A stretch of 20,419 nt of DNA, taken from positions 1 through 20,419 of the forward strand of contig CANBZE010000004.1 of the NCBI GenBank assembly GCA_947373775.1. The letters run 5' to 3'. The notes under the pieces were generated by a model. The model was not told the origin of the DNA, did no database searches, and saw only the letters and a list, made by a program, of their open reading frames with translations. The position numbers were made by a program, and so were the translations under genes. Below, one piece after another: positions 6,399 to 14,678 of this stretch (position 1 is its first letter; each line of letters opens with the position of its first letter). Source of the stretch: Alphaproteobacteria bacterium (GTDB lineage: Bacteria > Pseudomonadota > Alphaproteobacteria > Micropepsales > Micropepsaceae).

Positions 6399-8003
6399 TC
6401 ACTCGCGATACAGGAAATAATCGAAGTCGGCATGCGCGCCGGTTCCCGCCATGTCCTGGCAGGCCATGCCGACAAAAGCGCCGGTGAAATTCGCTGTACC
6501 GGGCATCTGGGCCTCATCCGACAGAATGGAGGCATCGAATGTCTCGGGCAGGCGCTGCCAGTTGCCGTCACCGACGCGATAGGAAAATGCCAGCCACTCC
6601 TCGTCCACGTCCACGCGCAACCGGACCGGCCCCGACGGAATGGGAATGGGTGCCGTGAAAGCATCACCAGCCGGCGCATCAGGCAAGGCTGACATCACAC
6701 GCAGATGTTTTCCATGCCTGTCATCGTGGCTGACATGCAGATAATGAAACTTGTTGCCGCCGTAATAACAGACAAGTCCCGCCGCCTGCTGGAAATGCGC
6801 CGGCTCGAAATCCATCAGGGTCTCGGCGCTGTAGCAATGCGCCTGCTGGCGGCGCGCCACCAGGGCCTGGGTAAAAACACTACCGATGGTTTCGCGGCCA
6901 TAAAGACGCAAGAATCCTGGCCGCGCCGTCAGGCTGAAGATGGTTTCCGGATATGGCGTGCGCAGCCATTGGAAATCGATGGCCAAGACAGGCGCATCGA
7001 ACTCGTCACGCGCCGGCGCTGTCGGGAAGGGGTGGGGTTTCAAGTCAGGTGCCGGCGTCTTCAGTTGGGGCAGCCCGGATTCACCTTCTGTGTAAAGCCA
7101 GCCATCGCGCCACTGCATTCTTTGGATGGCGGTCTCGCGGCCAAGGGTACAGCGACCGCGGTTCCTCAGTGGCCGGCCGCAAAGATAGGCCATGTAAGTG
7201 TCGCCATCTTGTGTTTCCACAAAATCGGCATGCCCGGCGCGCTGCAGAGGTGCGCTGGGGCGGTTGCGCGCGCTGAGAATATAAGTGTCGGGATGCAGTT
7301 CATACGGCCCAAGCAGGTTCTTGGCGCGCGCCATAGTGACGGCATGGTTCCATGCCGTGCCGCCCTCCGCCGTCATTAGATAATAATACCCCCCGCGTTT
7401 GTAGAGATGCGGCGCTTCTGTCAGGCCCAACGGTGTGCCCTTGAAGATATTCACCCGCTCGCCAATTAGCTTTTTTTCCGTGGCCGAGTATTCCTGCGCT
7501 ACGATGCCGGCGAAGCGGTTCTGTCCGGGGCGGTGATCCCACAACATATTGACGAGCCACTTCTTGCCGTCCTCATCGTGAAATAGCGACGGATCGAACC
7601 CGCTGCTGTTGACGTGAACTGGGTCCGACCATTCGCCGTCGATCGTCTTTGCCGTGACCAGGTAATTGTGGAAATCGCGCAGGGAGGCGCCGGTCGCCCC
7701 GCCGACTGACGTGCGGCCATAGCGCTTCACATCGGTATAGGCCAGGTAGAACTGCTGTCCGTCATGCGACAGGCACGGCGCCCAGATACCGCAGGAATCC
7801 GGATCACCTAGCATGTTGAGCTGGTTGGCGCGCCGCAGCGGTCGGGTCAGCAGGCGCCAGTTCACCAGGTCCCTGGAATGATGGATCTGCACCCCGGGAA
7901 ACCATTCGAAGGTCGAGGTGGCGATGTAATAGTCTTCACCAACGCGCAGAATGGACGGGTCGGGATTGAATCCCTTGAGTATGGGGTTCTGGATGTCAGG
8001 CAC
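6399..8003 (-). CDS. GH43 beta-xylosidase (possibly with arabinofuranosidase activity), cytoplasmic
   Basis: A 534-residue protein without a signal peptide. The five-bladed GH43 domain spans about 5-310. The inverting catalytic set is visible: base D15 (in FNPDPS), pKa-tuning D137 (in GFDPSLF) and acid E196 (in LTEAPHL). The second half (about 330-534) is the beta-sandwich found C-terminal in GH43 xylosidases of the XynB/SXA type. It should release xylose from imported xylo-oligosaccharides. The start is a GTG at 8003-8001, which overlaps the end of the upstream MFS gene in the string GTGCCTGA, so the two are translationally coupled. It converges on xylB with 52 nt between the stops and no obvious terminator. 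Subfamily 11 is the likely assignment; arabinose-releasing side activity is common there. Confidence 0.9.
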   Translation of the reverse strand: MPDIQNPILKGFNPDPSILRVGEDYYIATSTFEWFPGVQIHHSRDLVNWRLLTRPLRRANQLNMLGDPDSCGIWAPCLSHDGQQFYLAYTDVKRYGRTSVGGATGASLRDFHNYLVTAKTIDGEWSDPVHVNSSGFDPSLFHDEDGKKWLVNMLWDHRPGQNRFAGIVAQEYSATEKKLIGERVNIFKGTPLGLTEAPHLYKRGGYYYLMTAEGGTAWNHAVTMARAKNLLGPYELHPDTYILSARNRPSAPLQRAGHADFVETQDGDTYMAYLCGRPLRNRGRCTLGRETAIQRMQWRDGWLYTEGESGLPQLKTPAPDLKPHPFPTAPARDEFDAPVLAIDFQWLRTPYPETIFSLTARPGFLRLYGRETIGSVFTQALVARRQQAHCYSAETLMDFEPAHFQQAAGLVCYYGGNKFHYLHVSHDDRHGKHLRVMSALPDAPAGDAFTAPIPIPSGPVRLRVDVDEEWLAFSYRVGDGNWQRLPETFDASILSDEAQMPGTANFTGAFVGMACQDMAGTGAHADFDYFLYRE

Positions 8004-9243
8004 GGGCGGGCTTTCGGATTACGGTCCAGGCAACGGCGGCGGCAACGATGTCCAATACCGCCAGCAGCATGAAAACCGGCGTATAACCGATCTGGTCGAC
8101 TCTTTGTCCCAGCTCCAGCGTGAAGATCAGGATGCCGAGGTTGGCGCAGGTGCCGGCCATGCCGGCCACGGTGCCGACCTCATGACGGGGGAAAAGGTCG
8201 GTGGCCATGGTAATCATCGTGACGGACAGGGTTTGATGGGCAAAACCCGCCAGGCTGATCAGCGCCACGGCCATCAGCGGGTCCTTTACCACGCCGGTAA
8301 AGGCCACGCCGATCATCATAAAAGCGCCCAGGGTGAAGGCGCCGCGCCGGGCATCGATCAGGTCCAGACCGCGCTTCTGCAGGAACAGCACAACACTGGG
8401 TCCGAAGATGCAGCCCAAATCCGCGGCCAGGAAGGGCAGCCAAGCATAGAGCGCAATATGCTTGAGATCGAAGCCCCGCACGGTGGTCAGGTACAACGGC
8501 ACCCAGAAAGACAGCATTCCCCAGGTCGGATCTGTCAGAAAGCGGGGAATGGCAATACCCCAGAAATTGCGCCGCTTGAGAATCGACAGAATCGACGGCT
8601 TGTTGCCCGCGGCTTGCAGGAAAGCTTCCTGGCCTGAGACGATATAATCGCGTTCTTCCGGCGAGAGCCCGGGATGCTGGAGCACGGGGCGGTAAAACAG
8701 CAGCCACAATCCCACCCATGCCAGGCTGATCAGACCGACGATGACGAAGGAGGCTTGCCAGGAATAATTGAGGATCGCCCAGGCAACCAAGGGGGGCGCG
8801 ATCATCGAGCCCAGGGACGGCCCGATATTGTAGAGCCCGCCCGCCAACCCACGCTCCTTGGCGGGAAACCATTCCGAGACGACCTTGAGGCCGCCAGGCG
8901 AAAATGCGCCCTCGGCGAAGCCCAGCAGTCCCCGCATACCCGCCAGAACCTGCCAGCTGCCCGCCAGTCCATGCGCCATGCAGATGACCGACCACAGGAA
9001 GGCGAACAGCGCGAAGCCCGACTTCACGCCCAGAACGTCGATGACATAGCCCACCACGGGTTGCAGCATGATGCCGCCCTGAAAGGCCGAGGTGATCCAG
9101 CCATATTGCTGGGTGGTGATGTGCAGATTGGCAATGACGGTGGGCGCCGCGATGGACAAGGTCTGGCGCGACAGGAAATTGACCATGGCCCCGACCATGA
9201 TCAGCGCAATCGTCAGCCATCGGAGCCCCAGAAAGCGGCGCAT
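7996..9243 (-). CDS. MFS transporter, ExuT-like anion:cation symporter family
   Basis: A 415-residue protein with about 12 hydrophobic segments in two halves and a polar central loop (about 190-230, with HPGLSPEERDYI). Family marks are NFLSRQTLSIAAP in the first helix, the GYVIDVLG region after helix 2, and GFAEGAFSPGGLKVVSEWFPAKERGLAGGLYNIGPSLG, characteristic of the hexuronate/sugar-acid (ACS) transporters such as ExuT. The usual substrates are galacturonate, glucuronate and other sugar acids driven by protons. Here the gene overlaps by 8 nt a cytoplasmic GH43 beta-xylosidase, so the cargo may instead be short xylo-oligosaccharides, possibly acidic (aldouronic) ones; this is inference. The ATG at 9243 has GGGAGA upstream on the minus strand. 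It diverges from the GH10 gene across 128 nt containing a candidate LacI-type operator. Confidence 0.88.
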   Translation of the reverse strand: MRRFLGLRWLTIALIMVGAMVNFLSRQTLSIAAPTVIANLHITTQQYGWITSAFQGGIMLQPVVGYVIDVLGVKSGFALFAFLWSVICMAHGLAGSWQVLAGMRGLLGFAEGAFSPGGLKVVSEWFPAKERGLAGGLYNIGPSLGSMIAPPLVAWAILNYSWQASFVIVGLISLAWVGLWLLFYRPVLQHPGLSPEERDYIVSGQEAFLQAAGNKPSILSILKRRNFWGIAIPRFLTDPTWGMLSFWVPLYLTTVRGFDLKHIALYAWLPFLAADLGCIFGPSVVLFLQKRGLDLIDARRGAFTLGAFMMIGVAFTGVVKDPLMAVALISLAGFAHQTLSVTMITMATDLFPRHEVGTVAGMAGTCANLGILIFTLELGQRVDQIGYTPVFMLLAVLDIVAAAVAWTVIRKPARA

Positions 9244-9324
9244 CGTTTCTCCCTTTGCCCATGGGGCTTGTTCTTGTCTGGCAGTCTAGCCGCTTCGCCG
9301 CCCGGTTGACCGGCCGCAAGGAAA

Positions 9325-9338
9325 TGGTAACGCTAACT
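9325..9338. promoter_or_regulatory. Candidate LacI-type operator in the MFS/GH10 divergent region
   Basis: TGGTAACGCTAACT is an imperfect inverted repeat around a central CG, matching the general LacI-family pattern. It shares 11 of 14 positions, including the first nine, with the site upstream of xylB. It lies 34 nt before the GH10 ATG and 82 nt before the MFS ATG, so it could control both the transporter-xylosidase and the xylanase-glucuronidase operons. Confidence 0.6.
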
Positions 9339-9371
9339 TTCAAGCGCGCAAGGAAAATAAGGGAGAAGACC

Positions 9372-10532
9372 ATGGAGGGATTGAGGCGCCGCGATCTCGC
9401 AGTTGCGGCCGCGACGGGCGCCCTGGCGGCAGGCTTGGCCACCACAGCCCGGGCTGCAACGGAGCCAGACTCGCTGGATGCCCTGGCCAAGGCCAAGGGC
9501 TTTGCCGGTTTCGGCAGTTCCATGGGCGGCGGCGCGGAGGATTTTGCCTCCTCTTTCAACGATGCCGGGGTGCGCGCGATTCACCAGCGCGAATGCGGCA
9601 TCCTGGTCTGTGAGAACGAGACCAAGTGGGTGGCGCTGAGGCCGAATCCTGCCGAATATTCCTTCTACCTCGCCGACCGCATGGTGGACTGGGCGCTGGC
9701 CAACAGCATGCAGATGCGGGGCCATACGCTCCTGTGGCAGAAGACGCAGTATTTCCCCAAATGGCTGGTCAATTACGATTTCGGCACCCGTCCGGCGGCC
9801 GAGGCCGAGCGGCTGCTGCGAGAACACATCACCACCGTCTGCCGTCATTTCGGTACCCGCATTTTCACCTATGACGTGGTGAATGAGGCGGTGGACGAAA
9901 TCACCGGCGAAATTCGCCAGACTCCTTTCACCAAATATCTGGGCGACAACGCCATAGACATCTGTTTTGACGCCGCGCACGCGGCCGCGCCGCATGCCAA
10001 ACTGGTCTATAACGATTACATGGGCTGGGGCCCGGCCAGCGCCCGCCACCGCGACGGGGTGCTCAAGCTTCTGGCGCGGTTGAAGGCGAACAAGGCGCCG
10101 GTGCATTTGCTGGGCGTGCAAAGCCATATCGGGCCCGGCACCAATGTGGAATCCCAGGGACCCAACACCTTCAGCGCCGCCGATCAGGCGGCGTGGAAGC
10201 AGTTTCTGGATGCCGCGGTGGCGATGGATCTGCGTCTGGCGCTGACCGAGTTCGATGTCAGCGAGCGCGGAACCTCGCCCGGCATTCCCGAACGCGACCG
10301 TTTCATGGCCGATCTGGCGCGCCGCTATCTCGACTTCATGTTCGCCTATCGCCAGACCGACTATCTGATGGCCTGGGGCATGATGGACCATTATTCCTGG
10401 CTGCAGAATTTCGGCGGCAAGCGCCCTGATGGAATGCTCAAGCGGCCGTCCCTGTATGACGACAATTACCAGGCCAAGCCGCTGCGGCAGGCGATCGCCG
10501 CGGCGTTGCGCAACGCGCCGCCGCGCGCCTGA
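9372..10532 (+). CDS. GH10 endo-1,4-beta-xylanase, Tat-exported
   Basis: With the ATG at 9372 the protein has 386 residues. The frame is open upstream, but this start has AGGGAGAA 5-10 nt before it and places a Tat signal (GLRRRDLAVAAA..., cleavage near ARAAT, about residue 29) at the N-terminus. The catalytic domain fills the rest. RGHTLLWQ at 116-123 is a GH10 signature; the acid/base is E172 (YDVVNEA) and the nucleophile E293 (LALTEFDVS); SHIGPG and the MAWGMMDHYSWL segment are also typical. It cleaves the xylan backbone internally by a retaining mechanism and, in general, GH10 enzymes tolerate side groups near the cleavage site, leaving decorated oligomers suited to the GH67 enzyme encoded 6 nt downstream. 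No carbohydrate-binding module is present. Confidence 0.95.
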   Translation: MEGLRRRDLAVAAATGALAAGLATTARAATEPDSLDALAKAKGFAGFGSSMGGGAEDFASSFNDAGVRAIHQRECGILVCENETKWVALRPNPAEYSFYLADRMVDWALANSMQMRGHTLLWQKTQYFPKWLVNYDFGTRPAAEAERLLREHITTVCRHFGTRIFTYDVVNEAVDEITGEIRQTPFTKYLGDNAIDICFDAAHAAAPHAKLVYNDYMGWGPASARHRDGVLKLLARLKANKAPVHLLGVQSHIGPGTNVESQGPNTFSAADQAAWKQFLDAAVAMDLRLALTEFDVSERGTSPGIPERDRFMADLARRYLDFMFAYRQTDYLMAWGMMDHYSWLQNFGGKRPDGMLKRPSLYDDNYQAKPLRQAIAAALRNAPPRA

Positions 10533-10538
10533 GGGCCC

Positions 10539-12737
10539 ATGATCCGCCGTCTGACCGCCGCCCTTCTTTTCCTGCTGGCAGTTCCGGTGTTGACAGGGCC
10601 TGTTCGGGCCGAGGACGGCTATGATCTCTGGCTTCGCTATCGTCCCATGGACACGGGCGCCCAGGCGCAATATCGCCCGCTTGCGACAGGGGTCGTCTCG
10701 GAAGGCTTATCCCCGTCATTGGACGCGGCCAAAAGCGAGCTGGTACGCGGTCTTTCCGGCCTGCTGGACAGGTCCGTAAGCACTGGCGCGGTAACCGATG
10801 GCGCGGTGGTGATCGGCACCCCGGCCACATCGCCATTGCTGGCCGGGCTTAAGCTACCTCTGGCGGGCCTTGGAAACGAAGGTTATCTGATCCGCAGCAC
10901 GGCGCTGAATGGCCATGCCGTCACCGTCATCGCCGCCAATAGCGATATCGGCGTGCTGTATGGCAGCTTTGCCTTCCTGCGCCTGATCCAGACCCGCCAG
11001 CGGCTCGCGCATCTCGACATCACCAGCGCGCCGCGCCTGAAACTGCGGCTGCTCAATCACTGGGACAATCTGGACGGCACCATCGAGCGCGGCTATGCCG
11101 GCCACTCCATTTTCGACTGGCACAAGATGCCCGACTATATGGACCCCCGTTACACCGTGATGGCGCGGGCCGATGCCTCTGTCGGCATCAACGGCATATC
11201 GCTGAACAATGTCTCCGCCGATCCCTGGATATTGTCGTCCATGTACATCGAAAAGGTGGCGGCCCTGGCGGCGGTGCTTCGACCCTATGGCATCCGCGTC
11301 TATGTCGCCGCCAAGTTCAGCGCGCCGGTGGAACTGGGCAAGCTCAAGACCGCCGATCCCAACGATCCGACGGTGCAGGCCTGGTGGAAGAAGGAAGTGG
11401 ACGGCATCTATCGCCGCATTCCCGACTTCGGCGGCTTTGTGGTGAAAGCCAATTCGGAAGGCCAGCCAGGCCCCCGCGACTATGGCCGCAGCCAGGCCGA
11501 AGGCGCCAATGTCATCGCCGACGCGCTGGCGCCGCATGGCGGTACCGTGTTCTGGCGCGCCTTTGTCTATAGCGAGAAGGACCCGACGGACCGCGCCAAA
11601 CAGGCTTATAACGAATTCAAGCCGCTGGACGGCGTCTTCCGCGACAATGTCTTTGTCCAGGTCAAGAACGGCGCCATCGATTTTCAGCCGCGAGAACCCG
11701 CGCATCCCCTGTTCGGCGCCATGCCCAAAACCAACCTGGCGCTGGAAGTGCAGCTCACCAAGGAATATCTCGGCCAGGCTACGCATCTGGTCTTTCTGCC
11801 GGCCCTTTTCAAGGAAGTGCTGGATTGGGACACGAGGGCGCGCGGCCCAGGCTCGACCGTGGCGAAAGTGATCGATGGGTCGCTGGAAGGACATGACCGC
11901 TCGGCCATGGTGGGCGTGTCCAATATCGGCGACGACCGGAATTGGACAGGCTCTTCCTTCAACCAGGCCGATTGGTATGGCTTCGGGCGCCTGGCCTGGA
12001 ATCCCGCGCTTAGCGCCGAACAGATCGCGCAGGAATGGCTGGGCATGACCTTCACCGACAGCCAGGCCTTCATGGATGCACTGACGCCGATGATGATCAC
12101 CAGCCGCGAGGCGGTGGTGGATTACATGACGCCGCTGGGCCTGCATCACATGTTTGCTAGTAACCATCATTACGGACCGGGCCCCTGGGTCGACGACTTG
12201 TCCCGTCCCGATTGGAACCCGATCTATTACAATCGCGCCGACGCCAACGGGCTTGGTTTTGACCGCACACCAGGCGGCAGCAACGCCACCGCCCAATATG
12301 CGCCGCCGCTAGCCAGGCTGTTTTCAGGCCCGGACATTCCGGACCGCTATCTGTTGTGGTTTCAGCACGTCGCCTGGGACCACAAGATGAGGTCTGGTCG
12401 CACCCTGTGGGGCGAGATGATCGTACATTACGATGCCGGTATCGCCGCGGTAGGGCAGATGCGCCGGACCTGGACGGCTATGAAGCCGTACGTGGACGAG
12501 GAGCGCTGGTCACAGACTGCTGCATTCCTGGCGATCCAGGAAAAGGAAGCGCAATGGTGGCGTGACGCGTGCATCGCCTATTTCCAGACTTTTTCACATA
12601 TGCCGATGCCGCCGGGTCACACCGCGCCGCCGCACGATTTGGCATACTACAAGGCGATCTACGTTCCCTACGCGCCGGGTGCGCCCGGCGTAACCTCCGC
12701 TGCCTTCCACAACAAGCCCTGGGATCCGCAGGACTAG
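10539..12737 (+). CDS. aguA: GH67 alpha-glucuronidase, Sec-exported
   Basis: A 732-residue protein, the usual GH67 length. It has a Sec signal (MIRRLTAALLFLLAVP, cleavage near VRAED, about residue 24). An N-terminal alpha/beta domain is followed by a TIM barrel with the expected catalytic residues: acid E307 (KANSEGQPGP) and the two bases D381 (DFQPREP) and E409 (LTKEY), spaced 28 residues apart as in the Geobacillus enzyme. A helical C-terminal domain completes it. It removes 4-O-methyl-glucuronate from the non-reducing end of glucuronoxylan oligomers. The start lies 6 nt after the GH10 stop, so both are on one transcript. Several known GH67 enzymes are intracellular; export here means deglucuronidation probably happens before uptake. 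It converges with the carboxylesterase gene over a 36-nt gap with no clear terminator. Confidence 0.94.
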   Translation: MIRRLTAALLFLLAVPVLTGPVRAEDGYDLWLRYRPMDTGAQAQYRPLATGVVSEGLSPSLDAAKSELVRGLSGLLDRSVSTGAVTDGAVVIGTPATSPLLAGLKLPLAGLGNEGYLIRSTALNGHAVTVIAANSDIGVLYGSFAFLRLIQTRQRLAHLDITSAPRLKLRLLNHWDNLDGTIERGYAGHSIFDWHKMPDYMDPRYTVMARADASVGINGISLNNVSADPWILSSMYIEKVAALAAVLRPYGIRVYVAAKFSAPVELGKLKTADPNDPTVQAWWKKEVDGIYRRIPDFGGFVVKANSEGQPGPRDYGRSQAEGANVIADALAPHGGTVFWRAFVYSEKDPTDRAKQAYNEFKPLDGVFRDNVFVQVKNGAIDFQPREPAHPLFGAMPKTNLALEVQLTKEYLGQATHLVFLPALFKEVLDWDTRARGPGSTVAKVIDGSLEGHDRSAMVGVSNIGDDRNWTGSSFNQADWYGFGRLAWNPALSAEQIAQEWLGMTFTDSQAFMDALTPMMITSREAVVDYMTPLGLHHMFASNHHYGPGPWVDDLSRPDWNPIYYNRADANGLGFDRTPGGSNATAQYAPPLARLFSGPDIPDRYLLWFQHVAWDHKMRSGRTLWGEMIVHYDAGIAAVGQMRRTWTAMKPYVDEERWSQTAAFLAIQEKEAQWWRDACIAYFQTFSHMPMPPGHTAPPHDLAYYKAIYVPYAPGAPGVTSAAFHNKPWDPQD

Positions 12738-12773
12738 ACGTCGCGGCAGATTGGGAGATGTACCCCAGTCCTA

Positions 12774-14429
12774 TCAGGCCTTGATGATCCGACGAACCTC
12801 GCCATGCGGGTCATCCACCATGCGGATCTTGTTGTCGAAGATCATGGTCTGCATGCGCTGCGGATCAGTTGGCATCCAGCCGATGCCGGGATTGCCGGCG
12901 GCGGCGAAGTTGGCCCAGGCCGTCGCCATTTTTTTGGCAAGCGCCTGCGCCTCGGAAGTGTTGCCGGTGCCCTGTTCACAGCGCTTGGTGTTGTCGAAGC
13001 AGAAGGCCAGCTCGGATGTGTGCCAGGCGCCGCACACGCCATCGAGCTGCGGCGACTGCCAGGTGAACCAGTACTGATAGACCGGCGCACCGCCCATGGC
13101 GTGTTTCAATCCGATCATGCGTTCCACATTGTTGCGCTGTGCCAGCCCCGCCACGCCATAGGACAGGGTGCGAATGGCCTTGCCGGGGTTGGCAGCCTTC
13201 ATCGCGTCGACCAGCCGGTTGGCCTTGTCCGCACCGTAGGTTTTGGTCAGCGACGCTCGCCACTCCGTTTCGCTGGGATTGGACCGATAACCGTAACCCT
13301 CCTCGCTGACGGACCCGATGATGAGGGGAATGTCCTTGGACAATTCCGGGGCCGCATCAAAGAACGGCCGCACCGGCACGACATGGCCGTCCATGGTGGG
13401 CGCCCATCCGGCGCGGCGCACCGAGCTGGGCGGGAAAAAAGCTCCGGGCGGCAGGGGGCCATTGACCTTGGCAACAGCAGCCTGGCCGGCAGCGTAGAGC
13501 TTGGACCATTCGGTTTGCTGCAGGCCGGCGATGTCCTTCGGGCCCAGGCCGAGCTCTGTCATCAACTGCCGCGCCAGGGCGCGCGACTGTTCGGCGTCGG
13601 CGAAATTGCCGCCCCCGCCCGATTGCACGCAGGCGGTATGGAACAGGCCGCGCGCCGAAGGCATGCCCATCAGGCAGGTGACTTTGGAACCGCCGCCGGA
13701 CTGGCCGTAGATCATCACGCGCTCGGGATCGCCGCCGAAATGGGCGATATTGTCCCGCACCCAACGCAAGGCCGCGACAAGATCGGTCATGCCGACATTG
13801 GCGGACTCCGCATAATCAGCGCCTCCGATTTCCGATAGATCCAGGAAACCCAGCGTATTGAGGCGGTGATTGACCGAGACCTGCACGACATCGTGATGCC
13901 GCGCCATCTGCGCGCCTTCATGTGAGGGCAGCTCATAGGCCGAGCCGAAAGAGAATCCGCCGCCATGAAAATAGACCATCACCGGCTTTTTCCCGGACAG
14001 GCTGGAGGTCCAGATATTCAGCTTGAGCATGTCCTCGCCGAGATAACCGTCATCCCAGTCGAACAGGAACGAAGTTTCGACTGACTTGAAGTCATGCAGG
14101 TTCTGGGGGCAGTTGGCGCCATAGATCAGGGTGTGCCGTTCGCCCTGCCAGGGTTCGGGCGGCTTGGCCGGCAGCCAGCGATTGGTGCCGCCCGTGTCCT
14201 GGCCATAGGGCACGCCCTTGAAGGTAAAAACGCCGCCATCCAGGTAGCCACGCACCTTGCCATATTGGGTGTCGGCGATGGCCGATCGTGGCGTGGTGCA
14301 ATTGCCGGGTTCCTGGTGCGCGGCCGTCTTGGTGCCATCGGCGGCGTGCGCGCGGGTGGCGAGCGCCGCGCCGCCGGCCGTCAGGAGCATCGCGCCGCGG
14401 CGGCTAAGATCTGTCACGCCTTGAGACAT
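12774..14429 (-). CDS. Type-B carboxylesterase (alpha/beta hydrolase), Tat-exported
   Basis: A 551-residue COesterase-family protein. The nucleophile S244 sits in GQSGGGS, the oxyanion motif HGGGFSFGS is at 155-163, a probable acid is E376 or E377 (SVSEEGYGY), and the catalytic His is H470 (GAWHTSEL). The N-terminus has SRRGAMLLTAGGAA, a Tat signal with cleavage near AHAAD (about 30). The ATG at 14429 follows GAGGGAGGGG on the minus strand. The family hydrolyses a wide range of esters; in this locus acetyl or feruloyl groups on xylan are reasonable substrates, but this is context only. The gene diverges from the esterase-GH29-GH51 operon, and the 17-bp palindrome at 14487-14503 lies 58 nt upstream of its start. 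Confidence 0.88.
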   Translation of the reverse strand: MSQGVTDLSRRGAMLLTAGGAALATRAHAADGTKTAAHQEPGNCTTPRSAIADTQYGKVRGYLDGGVFTFKGVPYGQDTGGTNRWLPAKPPEPWQGERHTLIYGANCPQNLHDFKSVETSFLFDWDDGYLGEDMLKLNIWTSSLSGKKPVMVYFHGGGFSFGSAYELPSHEGAQMARHHDVVQVSVNHRLNTLGFLDLSEIGGADYAESANVGMTDLVAALRWVRDNIAHFGGDPERVMIYGQSGGGSKVTCLMGMPSARGLFHTACVQSGGGGNFADAEQSRALARQLMTELGLGPKDIAGLQQTEWSKLYAAGQAAVAKVNGPLPPGAFFPPSSVRRAGWAPTMDGHVVPVRPFFDAAPELSKDIPLIIGSVSEEGYGYRSNPSETEWRASLTKTYGADKANRLVDAMKAANPGKAIRTLSYGVAGLAQRNNVERMIGLKHAMGGAPVYQYWFTWQSPQLDGVCGAWHTSELAFCFDNTKRCEQGTGNTSEAQALAKKMATAWANFAAAGNPGIGWMPTDPQRMQTMIFDNKIRMVDDPHGEVRRIIKA

Positions 14430-14486
14430 GGATTCCCCTCCCTCTATGTTGCGGTGATCCTAGTCGCCGGCGGGAAGTTTGGGAAT

Positions 14487-14503
14487 GATTTGTCAGACAA
14501 ATC
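14487..14503. promoter_or_regulatory. Perfect 17-bp palindrome, candidate GntR/FCD operator
   Basis: GATTTGTCAGACAAATC is a perfect inverted repeat with 8-bp arms and one central base. Its core TTGTCAGACAA fits the TNGTNNNACNA pattern known for the FadR subfamily of GntR regulators. It is 58 nt before the carboxylesterase ATG and 176 nt before the GTG of the divergent esterase. The GntR/FCD protein encoded at 19869-19132 is the obvious candidate to bind it. Confidence 0.7.
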
Positions 14504-14591
14504 GGGGAGCGCGAACTGAGCCTGCGAATGCTGCATTGCAACCAGATTTTGCGCGCGCCCGGCGTTGTTTTGCCCGCCGGAATCAATAAAC

Positions 14592-14599
14592 TCAGACAA
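14592..14599. promoter_or_regulatory. Half-site of the GntR-type operator
   Basis: TCAGACAA repeats eight bases of the palindrome at 14487-14503, 80 nt before the esterase GTG and about 23 nt before a possible -10 box. The opposite arm is not conserved, so it can only be a half-site or chance. Confidence 0.25.
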
Positions 14600-14678
14600 A
14601 ACAAAAGTAACTTTCGGATCGGTATACAGTTCGTGTTTGTGACACGGACCACGCCGGACGGTCGAGAGGGGTGACGTT

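Larger units (their letters stand above)
14430..14678. promoter_or_regulatory. Divergent promoter region between carboxylesterase and esterase operon
   Basis: These 249 nt hold no gene. They contain the 17-bp perfect palindrome (14487-14503), a half-site TCAGACAA at 14592-14599, and a possible -10 box TATACA at 14623-14628 for the plus-strand operon; no convincing -35 box was found. The stretch 14575-14610 is AT-rich relative to its surroundings, as expected for a promoter. Confidence 0.5.

Noticed and set aside
8180..9559. Minus-strand frame in another phase over the MFS gene
   Set aside because: The other phase encodes a clear 12-helix transporter; this one is a shadow.
10854..12296. Minus-strand frame opposite GH67
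   Set aside because: GH67 has all catalytic residues on the plus strand; the antisense frame is an artefact of codon bias.
12804..13838. Plus-strand frame opposite the carboxylesterase
   Set aside because: Antisense shadow; no motifs or ribosome site.
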